Assembly: GCF_007988965.1 (NCBI RefSeq)
Contig: NZ_BJVD01000001.1
Span: 124,001-188,000, forward strand
DNA length: 64,000 nt
Source of the DNA: Rummeliibacillus stabekisii
GTDB taxonomy: Bacteria; Bacillota; Bacilli; Bacillales_A; Planococcaceae
Direction: 5' to 3'
How positions within the stretch are numbered: the stretch's first letter is position 1; each line of letters opens with the position of its first letter. A program made the position numbers and the translations under genes. This document shows, piece after piece, positions 56,033 through 64,000 of the stretch. The notes beneath the pieces are model-generated. The model saw nothing but the letters and a program-made list of their open reading frames with translations, did not search any database and was not told the DNA's origin.

Positions 56033-56201
56033 CTTAAAGTCCCCCTTGGAAACTCGTTCAGTCTATATATTAATACAATAACTCCCAATTAAAAACCTTG
56101 TTTTTTCAGAAAATAAAATAATTTCTCCACTAGTATGTTTTACAAAGTAGTTAACATATGATACAGTACTATTATGTTATACAAAGTAGTGAGGCGAGCA
56201 A

Positions 56202-56531
56202 ATGAAAGAAACCCAATTGTTAAAGGGCGTACTGGAGGGCTGTGTCTTAGCCATCATTAAGCGACAACAAGTTTATGGCTATGAGCTGGTACAAATTATG
56301 AGGGATTATGGATTTACTACAATTGTCGGCGGGACCATCTATCCTTTGCTACAGAAATTAGAAAAACAAGGGCTTATTAAGAGCAAGGAGTTAACTTCAC
56401 CAGATGGGCCTAATAGGAAATACTTTTTTATCACAGCTTATGGTGAAGAGCAATTAATGAATTTTGAAGAACAATGGAATTCATTAATAATAAAGGTTAA
56501 CCGAATAGTAGAAAATGAGGAGAGTGAATAA
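56202..56531 (+). CDS. PadR family transcriptional regulator
   Basis: 109 residues, PadR-s1 type: winged HTH QVYGYELVQIMRDYGFTTIV, GGTIYPLLQKLEKQGLIKSK, PDGPNRKYFFITAYGEEQLM and a C-terminal dimer helix. It heads a two-gene unit with a membrane protein, the usual PadR arrangement where it represses its own operon. A TATGTTATACAAAGTAG-type repeat before the gene (two ATGTT-TACAAAGTAG copies at about 56131-56190) is a possible operator. Confidence 0.9.
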   Translation: MKETQLLKGVLEGCVLAIIKRQQVYGYELVQIMRDYGFTTIVGGTIYPLLQKLEKQGLIKSKELTSPDGPNRKYFFITAYGEEQLMNFEEQWNSLIIKVNRIVENEESE

Positions 56532-56532
56532 A

Positions 56533-57378
56533 GTGGCAAATTCTTCAGCCGAACAATTGGTTGAACAAAATAATCATCTTAGAGAACTGTTGTCCAAAGA
56601 AAATAAGGCGTACTATGAAGATATTTTAATATATATGCGTACTCTTGGTCTTTTCTATAATGAATTGGAAACAGAAAAGCAATTAATGATGATATTACAA
56701 GATATATTAGAAGCACAGAAACATGGTGAATCTGCAGAAAGCTTTTTTGGAAAACATCCTAAAGAATTGGTAGACCAAATAACAAAACAGTATGATAGAC
56801 CCTCTTGGAAATCCATCTTTAAAATGAGTGGCTGGCTATTCTTAATTAGTTCTTTGTTTGTATTCATAGGAAGTTTTACAGCTCCCCTTTTACAAATAAA
56901 CATCTTTGTTCTTTCAATGAACGGGGTGTTTTCAATTGCTTTGATCTATGGTGTGTTTAAATTAATACATGTGAGTATTTATATGAAGGCAAAATTACCG
57001 AAGTTTATACAATTTTTCATATTATGGTTGATATCTATGCTATCATTCGGCGTCTTTTTCCTCATTCAGTTTTATGCACCTAAGCAAGGTATCGTGAAAG
57101 TTGGTCCTCCAATAGATTGGATTCTGATCATTGGTGTCGTTTTGACTGCTGTCTTGTATATCTCTACCAAAAAAAAACGAGAATTCTATGGCGCCCTTGC
57201 TTTTATCTTAACCTTAGGAATCTTTGGTCTATTATTTAGAATTCCTCAAACAAGAGAGTATCTGCAAAATGATCAAAATCAGATTTATATGATGCTTGGC
57301 GTTATTCTCCCATTTGCTTTATTTATATTGATTAATTTGTTTACACTCTGGAAAATGAAGGATGATCAAAAGGCATAA
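56533..57378 (+). CDS. Membrane protein, DUF1129/DUF1700-like
   Basis: 281 residues. The soluble N-terminus (about 1-95) resembles the helical DUF1048/DUF1700 domain common in PadR partners (RTLGLFYNELETEKQLMMIL; LEAQKHGESAESFFG), followed by about six to seven membrane helices. GTG start at 56533 follows GAGGAG by 10 bases and lies one base after the PadR stop, so the two are coupled. Function unknown. Confidence 0.78.
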   Translation: MANSSAEQLVEQNNHLRELLSKENKAYYEDILIYMRTLGLFYNELETEKQLMMILQDILEAQKHGESAESFFGKHPKELVDQITKQYDRPSWKSIFKMSGWLFLISSLFVFIGSFTAPLLQINIFVLSMNGVFSIALIYGVFKLIHVSIYMKAKLPKFIQFFILWLISMLSFGVFFLIQFYAPKQGIVKVGPPIDWILIIGVVLTAVLYISTKKKREFYGALAFILTLGIFGLLFRIPQTREYLQNDQNQIYMMLGVILPFALFILINLFTLWKMKDDQKA

Positions 57379-57480
57379 TTTTTTTAAAATTTGGTTGAAA
57401 GGCAGAAAATCTTTTGAAATCTTTTTATATTCTTTGTAGAATAAGAAGAGAAAGATTTAACGAGGAAACGAGGTTGTCTC

Positions 57481-57633
57481 ATGTCATTACAACATCCAGA
57501 TAAAAAAACTTATTCACCTGAAGAACTACTAAAGGAAATACAGCGATTAGCAGAACTCTTACAAAAAGAGGATTTGACAGAAGAAGAGTATCTCAAAGAA
57601 AAAGAGAAACTCATGGAAAAATTAAATAAATAA
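57481..57633 (+). CDS. Small SHOCT-like protein
   Basis: 50 residues, MSLQHPDKKTYSPEELLKEI at the start, then two amphipathic helices (RLAELLQKEDLTEEEYLKEK). The L-x-x-L-x-x-x-G/D-x-L-T-x-E-E-Y/F-x-x-x-K-x-x-L pattern is the SHOCT (short C-terminal) motif, here as a free-standing peptide. ATG seven bases after GAGG; strong terminator directly after. Highly charged and cytoplasmic. Confidence 0.75.
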   Translation: MSLQHPDKKTYSPEELLKEIQRLAELLQKEDLTEEEYLKEKEKLMEKLNK

Positions 57634-57635
57634 TT

Positions 57636-57686
57636 AAACAGGCAATTCTTAAGTTCTTCGGACTTAAGAATTGCCTGTTTTCTTTT
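57636..57686. terminator. Strong bidirectional terminator
   Basis: AACAGGCAATTCTTAAG and CTTAAGAATTGCCTGTT perfect 17-bp arms, between the SHOCT-like gene and the convergent amino acid transporter operon. Confidence 0.9.
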
Positions 57687-57689
57687 CTA

Positions 57690-58412
57690 CTACAATACTT
57701 TTTCTAAGAAATCCTTTGCACGCTGTGTGGAAGGATTGTTAAAGAAGTCTGTTGGTGCAGCATCTTCAATGAGTTGGCCACCGTCCAAGAAGAATATCCT
57801 GTCTGCCACTTCACGAGCAAATCCCATTTCATGCGTGACGATCAACATGGTCATCCCTGTTTTAGTCAACGATTTCATTACATCTAGCACTTCTTTGACC
57901 ATCTCTGGATCTAGCGCTGATGTAGGTTCATCAAATAACATAAGATCAGGTTCCATCGCCAATGCTCTTGCTATGGCTACACGCTGCTTTTGACCGCCAG
58001 ATAACCGATTTGGGTATTCATCTTTTTTCTCCAAAAGACCTACTTGCTTTAACAGCTCTTCTCCCCTTTTTTCAGCATTCTCCTTTGAGATTTTCAATAC
58101 TTTCATGGGAGCATACGTCAAATTCTCCATTACCGTCTTATGTGGAAACAGGTGAAAATGCTGGAATACCATGCCTACTTTTTCACGGATTTTCAATAAG
58201 TCTGTTTTTTTCTCAGTGATCAACTGATCGTTAATTTGGATATCACCGCTGGTTGGTGTTTCTAGCATGTTGATACAGCGTAAAAATGTTGATTTACCAG
58301 AGCCGGATGGGCCGATGATCGCAATTATTTCTCCATCTTGAACAGTTGTTGAGATTCCTTTTAGCACTTCATTATTGCCAAATGTTTTGTGCAAGTCTTG
58401 TACTTTAATCAC
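57690..58412 (-). CDS. Polar amino acid ABC transporter ATPase (GlnQ type)
   Basis: 240 residues, standard for the family. Walker [24 protein letters not shown], signature LSGGQKQR, Walker [28 protein letters not shown] switch region. GTG start overlaps the permease stop by eight bases. Third gene of binding protein-permease-ATPase. Confidence 0.93.
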   Translation of the reverse strand: MIKVQDLHKTFGNNEVLKGISTTVQDGEIIAIIGPSGSGKSTFLRCINMLETPTSGDIQINDQLITEKKTDLLKIREKVGMVFQHFHLFPHKTVMENLTYAPMKVLKISKENAEKRGEELLKQVGLLEKKDEYPNRLSGGQKQRVAIARALAMEPDLMLFDEPTSALDPEMVKEVLDVMKSLTKTGMTMLIVTHEMGFAREVADRIFFLDGGQLIEDAAPTDFFNNPSTQRAKDFLEKVL

Positions 58413-59067
58413 CTATTCTCATCCTTTTCTCAACCAATTTTCCTGCATATGATAGTATCAGTACAATAATATAATAGATTAAACCTGCTACTAGCAATGG
58501 CTCGATATAGTGGAATGTAGCTCCACCCACAATATAAGCGCGTCTCATAATATCGAGTGCTCCAATTACTGTAACGATAGCGGATTCTTTTGTTAGCGAG
58601 ATGAACTCGTTCATTAAAGCAGGAATAATATTTTTTAATGCTTGTGGCAAGATAATGTCTTTCATCATGCTCGTATAGGATACGCCAAGCGCTTGGGCAG
58701 CTTCACTCTGCCCTTTATCTACGGCCATAATACCGCCACGAATAATTTCTGAAATATAAGCAGCTGAATTAAGTGAGAAAGCTAATATTGCTGCTGGCAT
58801 AGGGCTTATGTCAATGCTTGGGAACATTTGCGGAATTCCCATATAAATAATGATTAATTGCAAAACAAGCGGTGTACCGCGGAATACAGATGTATAAAAA
58901 TCTGCAAGCCATTGTAACGGTTTTATTCCGCTTAACTTAATGAGTGATAATAATACACCCAAAATAAAGCCAAAAACACATGCGAACGCGGCTATCTCAA
59001 GCGTCACGCCAATCCCTTTTAATATATAAGGGATGGAGTCTGCAATGGCTGAAAAATCTAGATTCAT
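58405..59067 (-). CDS. Polar amino acid ABC transporter permease (HisM/GlnP type)
   Basis: 220 residues with about five helices, [14 protein letters not shown]-type start (here [20 protein letters not shown]) and the EAA loop [21 protein letters not shown] single permease gene implies a homodimer. 22 bases after the binding-protein gene. Confidence 0.93.
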   Translation of the reverse strand: MNLDFSAIADSIPYILKGIGVTLEIAAFACVFGFILGVLLSLIKLSGIKPLQWLADFYTSVFRGTPLVLQLIIIYMGIPQMFPSIDISPMPAAILAFSLNSAAYISEIIRGGIMAVDKGQSEAAQALGVSYTSMMKDIILPQALKNIIPALMNEFISLTKESAIVTVIGALDIMRRAYIVGGATFHYIEPLLVAGLIYYIIVLILSYAGKLVEKRMRIGD

Positions 59068-59089
59068 CTAAACTACCTACTTCCCTTAA

Positions 59090-59875
59090 TTAATCAACTT
59101 TGAACCATTTGGCTTTCATCTTATCGATTTCTCCAGAGTCATTTAATTCTTTTACAGCTTTATTGAAATCTTTCACTAATTTACTTCCTTTAGGGAAAGC
59201 TGCTGCTTTTTTCTGGTTATCGACACCGTCAATCGTCGAGAATTTTAGATCTTTATTTTGTTTAACATAATTTTTAGCTACAATATCTTCTAGTACAATG
59301 GCGTCTAGTCTTCCTAATTTCACTTCTTGAATCAATTCTGGTACTCTGTCCCGTGTTTCTACTTTTACGCTTGGAACTTTATCTGCAATTTCGTTGGCTG
59401 TATCTTCTTCAATGGATGAAACCTGCGCACCGACTTTTTTACCTTTCAAATCCTCAAGTTTGTTGTATGTCACATCTTTTTTAGTAATCAGATAATCTTC
59501 TGTATCATAGTAGGAATCCGTAAAGTCCACCACTTTAGCACGTTTTTCATCTGGGGTAATACCCGCCATCGCAAAATCAATTTTTTTTGCTTGTACGGAT
59601 GGAATTAAACTATTAAACTCCATATCTTGTATTTTCAATTGATAACCCATTTTTTTAGTTACTGCATTGGCGAAATCAACGTCAAATCCAATAATTTCAT
59701 CTGACTTTGCTGCATCGATGTATTCAAATGGTGCGAAGTCTGCTGATGTGCCCATCACTAAAACCTTTTTTTGATTGTTATCGGAAGATGAACCATCCTT
59801 GCTGGAATCTGATCCGCACCCTGCGAGAGTTAATGATAATACTGCTGCTGCTGTAAATAACCATTTCTTTTTCAT
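59090..59875 (-). CDS. Amino acid-binding lipoprotein
   Basis: 261 residues. Lipobox LAGC (cysteine at residue 20), Ser/Asp-rich linker, then SBP_bac_3 domain (MGTSADFAPFEYIDAAKSDE; IDFAMAGITPDEKRAKVVDF; SYYDTEDYLI; the Arg in RDRVPELIQEVKLGRLDAIV). First gene of the operon. Very similar throughout to the second binding protein at 62.4 kb. Specificity probably Arg, Lys, His, Gln or cystine; not determinable here. Confidence 0.92.
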   Translation of the reverse strand: MKKKWLFTAAAVLSLTLAGCGSDSSKDGSSSDNNQKKVLVMGTSADFAPFEYIDAAKSDEIIGFDVDFANAVTKKMGYQLKIQDMEFNSLIPSVQAKKIDFAMAGITPDEKRAKVVDFTDSYYDTEDYLITKKDVTYNKLEDLKGKKVGAQVSSIEEDTANEIADKVPSVKVETRDRVPELIQEVKLGRLDAIVLEDIVAKNYVKQNKDLKFSTIDGVDNQKKAAAFPKGSKLVKDFNKAVKELNDSGEIDKMKAKWFKVD

Positions 59876-60520
59876 TGTCCAAATCTCCTATCTCGTCATT
59901 GTTTCAATAAAACCACTCTATGTAACGTCGTGTTTTATTATGAATTCAAATGAATAATTATAGATTTTAATTTATAATTATAATAACATATTAATAAAAA
60001 AATAAAAGTATTTTTTGCATAAAAATAAATAGATTCTATTAAAAATATATTAACAGAATCTTTAATTAATTACAATTGCATTTGTATTATTTTGTCTAAT
60101 TACCTTATTCCTCAGGCAATAATCATCTCGGATTCAATTGATAATGTTATGAAGGCAGTCTAAAGCAAGATTCAGCGAGGTTTCTATCAGAAAACTCATT
60201 TAGTCGTGATACTCTGCATTTCCAATCTGTATTTTATGATGTCAACGAGTTTATTTCGTTAATTTATTGCCATCCCATGCATTGGCGTATTCTTCATTAT
60301 CCTGTATGAAATTTATTTTATACAGCTAGCCAAATTAAATTTACCTACATTTGAAAACCCTTCTTCAAACTAACCACCATTCGGACACTCATTAAAACGA
60401 TAGCTTATGCATTCCATCAATGAATGTTTTTTGTATGAGAATAGTCAGATTAATACAAACTGATATTAACATTTACTTCGCAAAACCTGATTATGAGGAA
60501 ATTGAAAGGAGTATTCATCA
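59876..60520. other. Long intergenic region, no gene seen
   Basis: AT-rich with short frames only. It holds the promoter regions of the divergent amino acid operon and ferredoxin gene; no clear sites or repeats were recognised. Confidence 0.4.
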
Positions 60521-60856
60521 ATGCCACTTGTCACAGTACTTGGAGGAGAAACATTTGAAGTTGAAGCTGGTAAAAAATTAGTTTTAGCCCTTGAAGATAA
60601 TGGAATAGAAATCTTTCACCAGTGTGGTGGAAAAGCTAAATGTACTACTTGTAGAGTGGAAGTCTTAGCTGGAGAATACAAAGACATTTCGAAAGTAGAA
60701 AAAAACGCCTTTGCTATTAAGAATATTGACGAGAATTTATATGAAGACTGTTTACGTTTATCTTGTCAAATTCGTGTCATTGAAGACATAACTGTTAAGC
60801 CAATTATAACTTCAGAAAATAAAAAAGGCTCTAGAGGACCTAGACCTGCAGATTAA
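60521..60856 (+). CDS. 2Fe-2S ferredoxin
   Basis: 111 residues. Plant-type/adrenodoxin-like ferredoxin fold with C35, C41, C44 (HQCGGKAKCTTC) and C82 (LSCQ) as cluster ligands. C-terminal tail of about 15 polar residues. AAAGGAG before the ATG and a strong terminator after; single gene, electron partner unknown. Confidence 0.9.
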   Translation: MPLVTVLGGETFEVEAGKKLVLALEDNGIEIFHQCGGKAKCTTCRVEVLAGEYKDISKVEKNAFAIKNIDENLYEDCLRLSCQIRVIEDITVKPIITSENKKGSRGPRPAD

Positions 60857-60868
60857 CTATGCTTAGAT

Positions 60869-60907
60869 AAAAAACGCGGTGTTTAAGGCAATACCGCGTT
60901 TTTTTTA
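60869..60907 (+). terminator. Terminator of the ferredoxin gene
   Basis: AACGCGGT and ACCGCGTT arms, 11-nt loop, followed by eight T. Confidence 0.9.
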
Positions 60908-61149
60908 TAATTGAATTATATGATTATTGTAACCTTTCTTAGCTTTTTTAAAGCTACGTTACATTTTGATAACCAGGTAGTTGGATATCAATAAAGCATC
61001 AATTGGCTTCTTGCCAATTTCTTCTCGATTACTCTTCCAAATCTAAACCTATTCATTAGCTATATGCATAGTAAAATACTTTTTAACCTTCGTTTAAAGT
61101 GTAATTCTTCCTCAACAAAGGCACTTCTATATCTATTGTTTTTTATACA
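60908..61149. other. Intergenic, possible debris
   Basis: A minus-strand stretch near 60985-61140 reads NRYRSAFVEEELHFKRRLK and, in another frame, REEIGKKPIDALLISNYLVI. It may be a decayed gene, unidentified. Confidence 0.25.
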
Positions 61150-61181
61150 TAAAAAACCAGTTCCATTTAGGTACTGGTTAA
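61150..61181 (-). terminator. Terminator of the membrane protein gene
   Basis: AACCAGT and ACTGGTT arms with a T-run on the minus strand, 17 nt after the stop of the next gene. Confidence 0.7.
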
Positions 61182-61197
61182 ATGCTTTATATTACCT

Positions 61198-62259
61198 CTA
61201 TCGTAATTTGTAAATTTTTACCTTTAATAAACAACTTACCATTAGTATGGCTTCAAACAAAAAGAAACCTATGACCACATATTTCCCTACATCGATAATG
61301 TAATATCTAATTGAACTTAATGGACCCGTCGGCAAATGCATCGTAAAGCTTAAGTACATACCAAATGTAAAGTTTCTTGCCCATTGTGAAGTTTGGTATT
61401 GAAGTATGCCCTCTTTTATTCCATATGCCTTCAACCGTTCAATTAAACGTAATATTTCAATGCTCTCTACTATAAGAAATATAAGTGAGACAATAATCCA
61501 AAGTACAAATAAGCTTTTGCCGTCTGATATTTTCGTAATACATAACGATAATCCAGTGATTGAAAGAGCTCCGTGAATAATACAATTTGTGCTTTTCCAC
61601 TCTTTTATCTGTTCACGAAATGATTGTGAACGCATCGCTCTTATAAAAAGCCATATGCTCAGGCAATAAAGGATCAGATCTATAAGCAAAATGAATGAAA
61701 TACTCCCTTTATTAAATAGGTCCGGGAATAATGTAAAACCTGCAATCACTAACGATTGGGTCGCTACGCTTGGCAATAGTGCTACACCATTTATCTTATT
61801 TGCAAAAGATTTATTTTTAAATAAAAATAAGTAATTCCGAACTACTATGACAATATATCCTACATACAGAAGAATAGCCATAGAATAGAGAAATATTTGA
61901 TCCCATTTCATCTGAGATAAGTGATTGTCCATATTCAATAAAACAATGGATGTAGCAGCAATCCATGTCCCTATTCCAAAACTGTTGATTGGGTCTATAA
62001 TATGTTTCTTTGCAAAATCTCCTCTCTTTAGATTGAGAAGCAATAAAACAAATAGTAAAGTATAGATGATGAATAAAACACAAGCATATATCAAACCAAT
62101 CACTTCATGATAATGGGGAAATAACTGAATAATACCGATTGATAAAATCCCCATTGCCATCACCACAGCTCCTGCAGGGGTAGGAATAGAAACTTCACTT
62201 ACTTTAAAAAATAAATTCAAGAGAATAAATATACAGACTATCGTAGTTAGTACCATCAT
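61198..62259 (-). CDS. Multi-spanning membrane protein, possibly TehA/SLAC1-like
   Basis: About 353 residues and ten hydrophobic segments, the count seen in tellurite-resistance/C4-dicarboxylate (TDT, SLAC1) transporters, and GIGTWIAATSIVLL, MHLPTGPLSSIRYYI and similar stretches fit that family loosely. I do not claim the family firmly. ATG at 62257-62259 follows AAGGG by 10 bases; the longer frame begins inside the terminator of the upstream gene and is rejected. Confidence 0.6.
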   Translation of the reverse strand: MMVLTTIVCIFILLNLFFKVSEVSIPTPAGAVVMAMGILSIGIIQLFPHYHEVIGLIYACVLFIIYTLLFVLLLLNLKRGDFAKKHIIDPINSFGIGTWIAATSIVLLNMDNHLSQMKWDQIFLYSMAILLYVGYIVIVVRNYLFLFKNKSFANKINGVALLPSVATQSLVIAGFTLFPDLFNKGSISFILLIDLILYCLSIWLFIRAMRSQSFREQIKEWKSTNCIIHGALSITGLSLCITKISDGKSLFVLWIIVSLIFLIVESIEILRLIERLKAYGIKEGILQYQTSQWARNFTFGMYLSFTMHLPTGPLSSIRYYIIDVGKYVVIGFFLFEAILMVSCLLKVKIYKLR

Positions 62260-62318
62260 AATAACACAACCCTTAACAGAAAATACGTCTTCTAGTATAC
62301 CTCCATTCTTAATTAGAT

Positions 62319-62356
62319 ACAAAAAAGCCCCGCTCTCGTTAAGAAAACAGGGCATA
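62319..62356 (-). terminator. Terminator of the second binding-protein gene
   Basis: GCCCTG and CGGGGC arms around an A/G-rich loop with a T-run on the minus strand. Confidence 0.7.
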
Positions 62357-62359
62357 CGA

Positions 62360-63145
62360 TTACTTTACTTTAAACCATTTATTCTTCAATTCTTCTACTT
62401 TGCCTTCCCTTTCTAGCTCTTCCATAGCACGGTCAAATTTCTCTGTTAGTTTACTACCTTCAGGAAAAGCAGCTGATTTGGATTGATCTTCTTGCTCCTC
62501 AATAACATAATAGGTTAAATCCTTATTATCTTTTAGATAATTGTCTGCTACTATATCTTCTGTTATGATGGCATCTATTCTCCCTAACTTTACTTCCTGA
62601 ACAAGTTCAGGAATACGATCTCGGCTTACTAATTTAACACCTTTGTACTTTTTCGCTAATGTTTTCGCTAATTTCTCTTGAATAGATGCAGTTTGAGATC
62701 CCAACACTTTCCCTGCAAGATCTGAGTCTTTTTCTATACCGCTTCCTTTCTTCTTAAGAATGTATTCCTTTGTATCATAGTAGGAACTTGAGAAATCGAC
62801 TACCTTATCACGTTCTTCATTTGGCGTCATACCAGCAAGTACGAAATCTACTTTGTTCGCTTGAAGCGCAGGAATAAGGCTACTAAACTCCATATCCTTC
62901 ACTTGAACTTGATAACCTAATTTCTTCATAACCGCTTTGGCTAGATCAATATCGAAACCTATTATTTCATCAGAAACTTTCGCATCAATATATTCGAAAG
63001 GTGCATAGTCTGCTGCTGTGCCCATAACAAGAACTTTTTCTTTATTTTCTGCTTGTGCATCTGAATTTTTCTCTGTATCTTTTGTTCCACAGCCTACTAA
63101 CAATACTGCTAGCAAGGCTATTGCAGCAAATAACCATTTTTTCAT
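62360..63145 (-). CDS. Amino acid-binding lipoprotein, paralogue
   Basis: 261 residues, same length as the protein at 59.1 kb and similar along its whole length (MGTAADYAPFEYIDAKVSDE; VDFVLAGMTPNEERDKVVDF; RDRIPELVQEVKLGRIDAII). Lipobox LVGC (cysteine at residue 19). ATG at 63143-63145 follows GGAGTGAG and lies one base after the aminotransferase stop, so they share a transcript. No permease or ATPase adjoins it; it may use the transporter at 57.7-59.1 kb. Confidence 0.92.
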   Translation of the reverse strand: MKKWLFAAIALLAVLLVGCGTKDTEKNSDAQAENKEKVLVMGTAADYAPFEYIDAKVSDEIIGFDIDLAKAVMKKLGYQVQVKDMEFSSLIPALQANKVDFVLAGMTPNEERDKVVDFSSSYYDTKEYILKKKGSGIEKDSDLAGKVLGSQTASIQEKLAKTLAKKYKGVKLVSRDRIPELVQEVKLGRIDAIITEDIVADNYLKDNKDLTYYVIEEQEDQSKSAAFPEGSKLTEKFDRAMEELEREGKVEELKNKWFKVK

Positions 63146-63146
63146 T

Positions 63147-64000
63147 CTACTCACTCCGTTTATCCATATATTTTTGTATTGCATGATCAAGCATTGTTAA
63201 GCCCTCATCTATTTGTTCTTTCGTTACTGTTAAAGGCGGTATCATTCGTATCACATCGTTGTCATTACCACAAAGATAAAAGAGGACGCCTTCTTCTAGT
63301 GCATTATCCAATATCTCCTTTAATGCTATCCCATCCCCTAACCCTGTTTTTGGATCGATTATGTTAATACCAATCATTAAGCCAATTGCTCGAACTTCCC
63401 CGACCACGTCATATTTTTCTTGAATGTCCTTTAAAAATTCGACTGCATAAGCCCCTACTTGTTTTGTATTCTCGAGCAAGTTTTCTTCTTTCATTACTTC
63501 AAGCGTTGTTAAAGCAACTGAGCATGAAATTGGATTACCACCGAATGTCGTCCCATGTGAGCCCATTGGCCACTTCTCCATAAGTTCTCGGCTTGCAACA
63601 GTTGCACTTAGAGGCAGACCTGAAGCAATCCCCTTCGCTATTGCCATAATATCTGGTGTGACACCGAATGTTTGTGCAGCAAACCATTCTCCTGTGCGCC
63701 CGAAGCCAGTTTGAACTTCATCGAATATAAGCAAAATACCATACTGATTGCAAAGTTCCCGGAGTTTTTGTAGCCATTCTTTCGGCGGTATAATATAGCC
63801 CCCTTCACCTAGCACAGGCTCTACAATAAATGCCGCCACTTCTTCCGGTGTAACCTGATGCTTAAAGAGTGTCTTTACATTTTTCTCAAGCAGATCCACC
63901 GTATATTGAATTGAATCAAAGCCTCTTGGAGCTTCATTTACATTGGCATACGGTATCGTATAGACATTAGATGGGTTCAAAAATTTACGGTATTTACTTT
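63147..64000 (-). CDS. Class III aminotransferase, partial (runs off the window)
   Basis: The last 284 residues or so of a PLP enzyme of the GABA/acetylornithine aminotransferase group; the frame is open to position 64000, so the true start lies outside. Seen: [38 protein letters not shown] (Asp binding the PLP nitrogen), the Schiff-base Lys in [19 protein letters not shown]-like [13 protein letters not shown], and RMIPPLTVT. Co-transcribed with the binding lipoprotein, suggesting uptake and transamination of one amino acid or of GABA. Confidence 0.9.
   Translation of the reverse strand, partial: SKYRKFLNPSNVYTIPYANVNEAPRGFDSIQYTVDLLEKNVKTLFKHQVTPEEVAAFIVEPVLGEGGYIIPPKEWLQKLRELCNQYGILLIFDEVQTGFGRTGEWFAAQTFGVTPDIMAIAKGIASGLPLSATVASRELMEKWPMGSHGTTFGGNPISCSVALTTLEVMKEENLLENTKQVGAYAVEFLKDIQEKYDVVGEVRAIGLMIGINIIDPKTGLGDGIALKEILDNALEEGVLFYLCGNDNDVIRMIPPLTVTKEQIDEGLTMLDHAIQKYMDKRSE

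Overview
The window is 64 kb of low-G+C DNA with strong AGGAGG-type ribosome binding sites, frequent GTG and TTG starts, S-box and T-box leaders, FosB, NamA-type old yellow enzyme, Bce-type antibiotic-sensing modules and YusW, YxeA, DUF3889 and YitT family proteins. This points to a chromosome of a Bacillaceae or Planococcaceae member. A Lysinibacillus or Solibacillus relative is my best guess from protein style; no rRNA or housekeeping marker in the window proves it. I saw no tRNA, rRNA, CRISPR array or intact insertion sequence.

Layout. 1-3.9 kb: a decayed left end (phage-type zinc-finger/HNH remnant, DUF3231-like remnant), a YitT membrane protein and a manganese catalase. 3.9-8.7 kb: a Fur-controlled ferric-siderophore uptake locus (binding lipoprotein divergent from two permeases, an ATPase and a FhuF-like reductase). 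9-20.6 kb: NamA with a MarR regulator and a strong palindrome on its promoter, FosB, an EamA exporter divergent from an AraC regulator, small membrane proteins and lipoproteins, a SulP transporter divergent from a serine recombinase that has lost its catalytic residues, and a signal peptidase I. 20.7-31.6 kb: an aldo/keto reductase followed by two adjacent ABC-transporter/two-component modules of the bacitracin-sensing type. The first module lies between 59-bp direct repeats that copy the end of the reductase gene. 31.8-36.7 kb: a DinB protein and a methionine uptake operon (metN-metI-metQ plus an M20 hydrolase) behind two tandem SAM-I riboswitches.

37-50.6 kb: a membrane-anchored propeller protein, alkaline phosphatase, lipoproteins, decayed genes, a short-chain dehydrogenase with a G+C-richer AraC/OruR-type regulator, a T-box-controlled amino acid permease, an erythromycin-esterase-family protein with a problematic start, a DedA protein and an acyl-CoA dehydrogenase. 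50.7-55.4 kb: a GntR/YtrA-type operon with two ABC ATPases and two membrane proteins, behind a perfect inverted-repeat operator. 55.4-64 kb: a TPR pseudogene with one in-frame stop, a PadR/membrane-protein pair, a 50-residue small protein, a polar amino acid ABC transporter, a ferredoxin, a second paralogous amino acid binding lipoprotein and a class III aminotransferase that runs off the right edge.

How it works together. Most loci are self-contained uptake, stress or antibiotic-defence units with visible local control: Fur box, MarR-type palindrome, SAM riboswitches, T-box and YtrA-type operator. Several genes are broken, and short repeats are scattered between operons, so this reads as an accessory-rich chromosomal segment. 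The least ordinary items are the recombinase stripped of catalytic residues beside its own interrupted palindrome, the direct repeats around the first Bce-type module, and the doubled SAM riboswitch.
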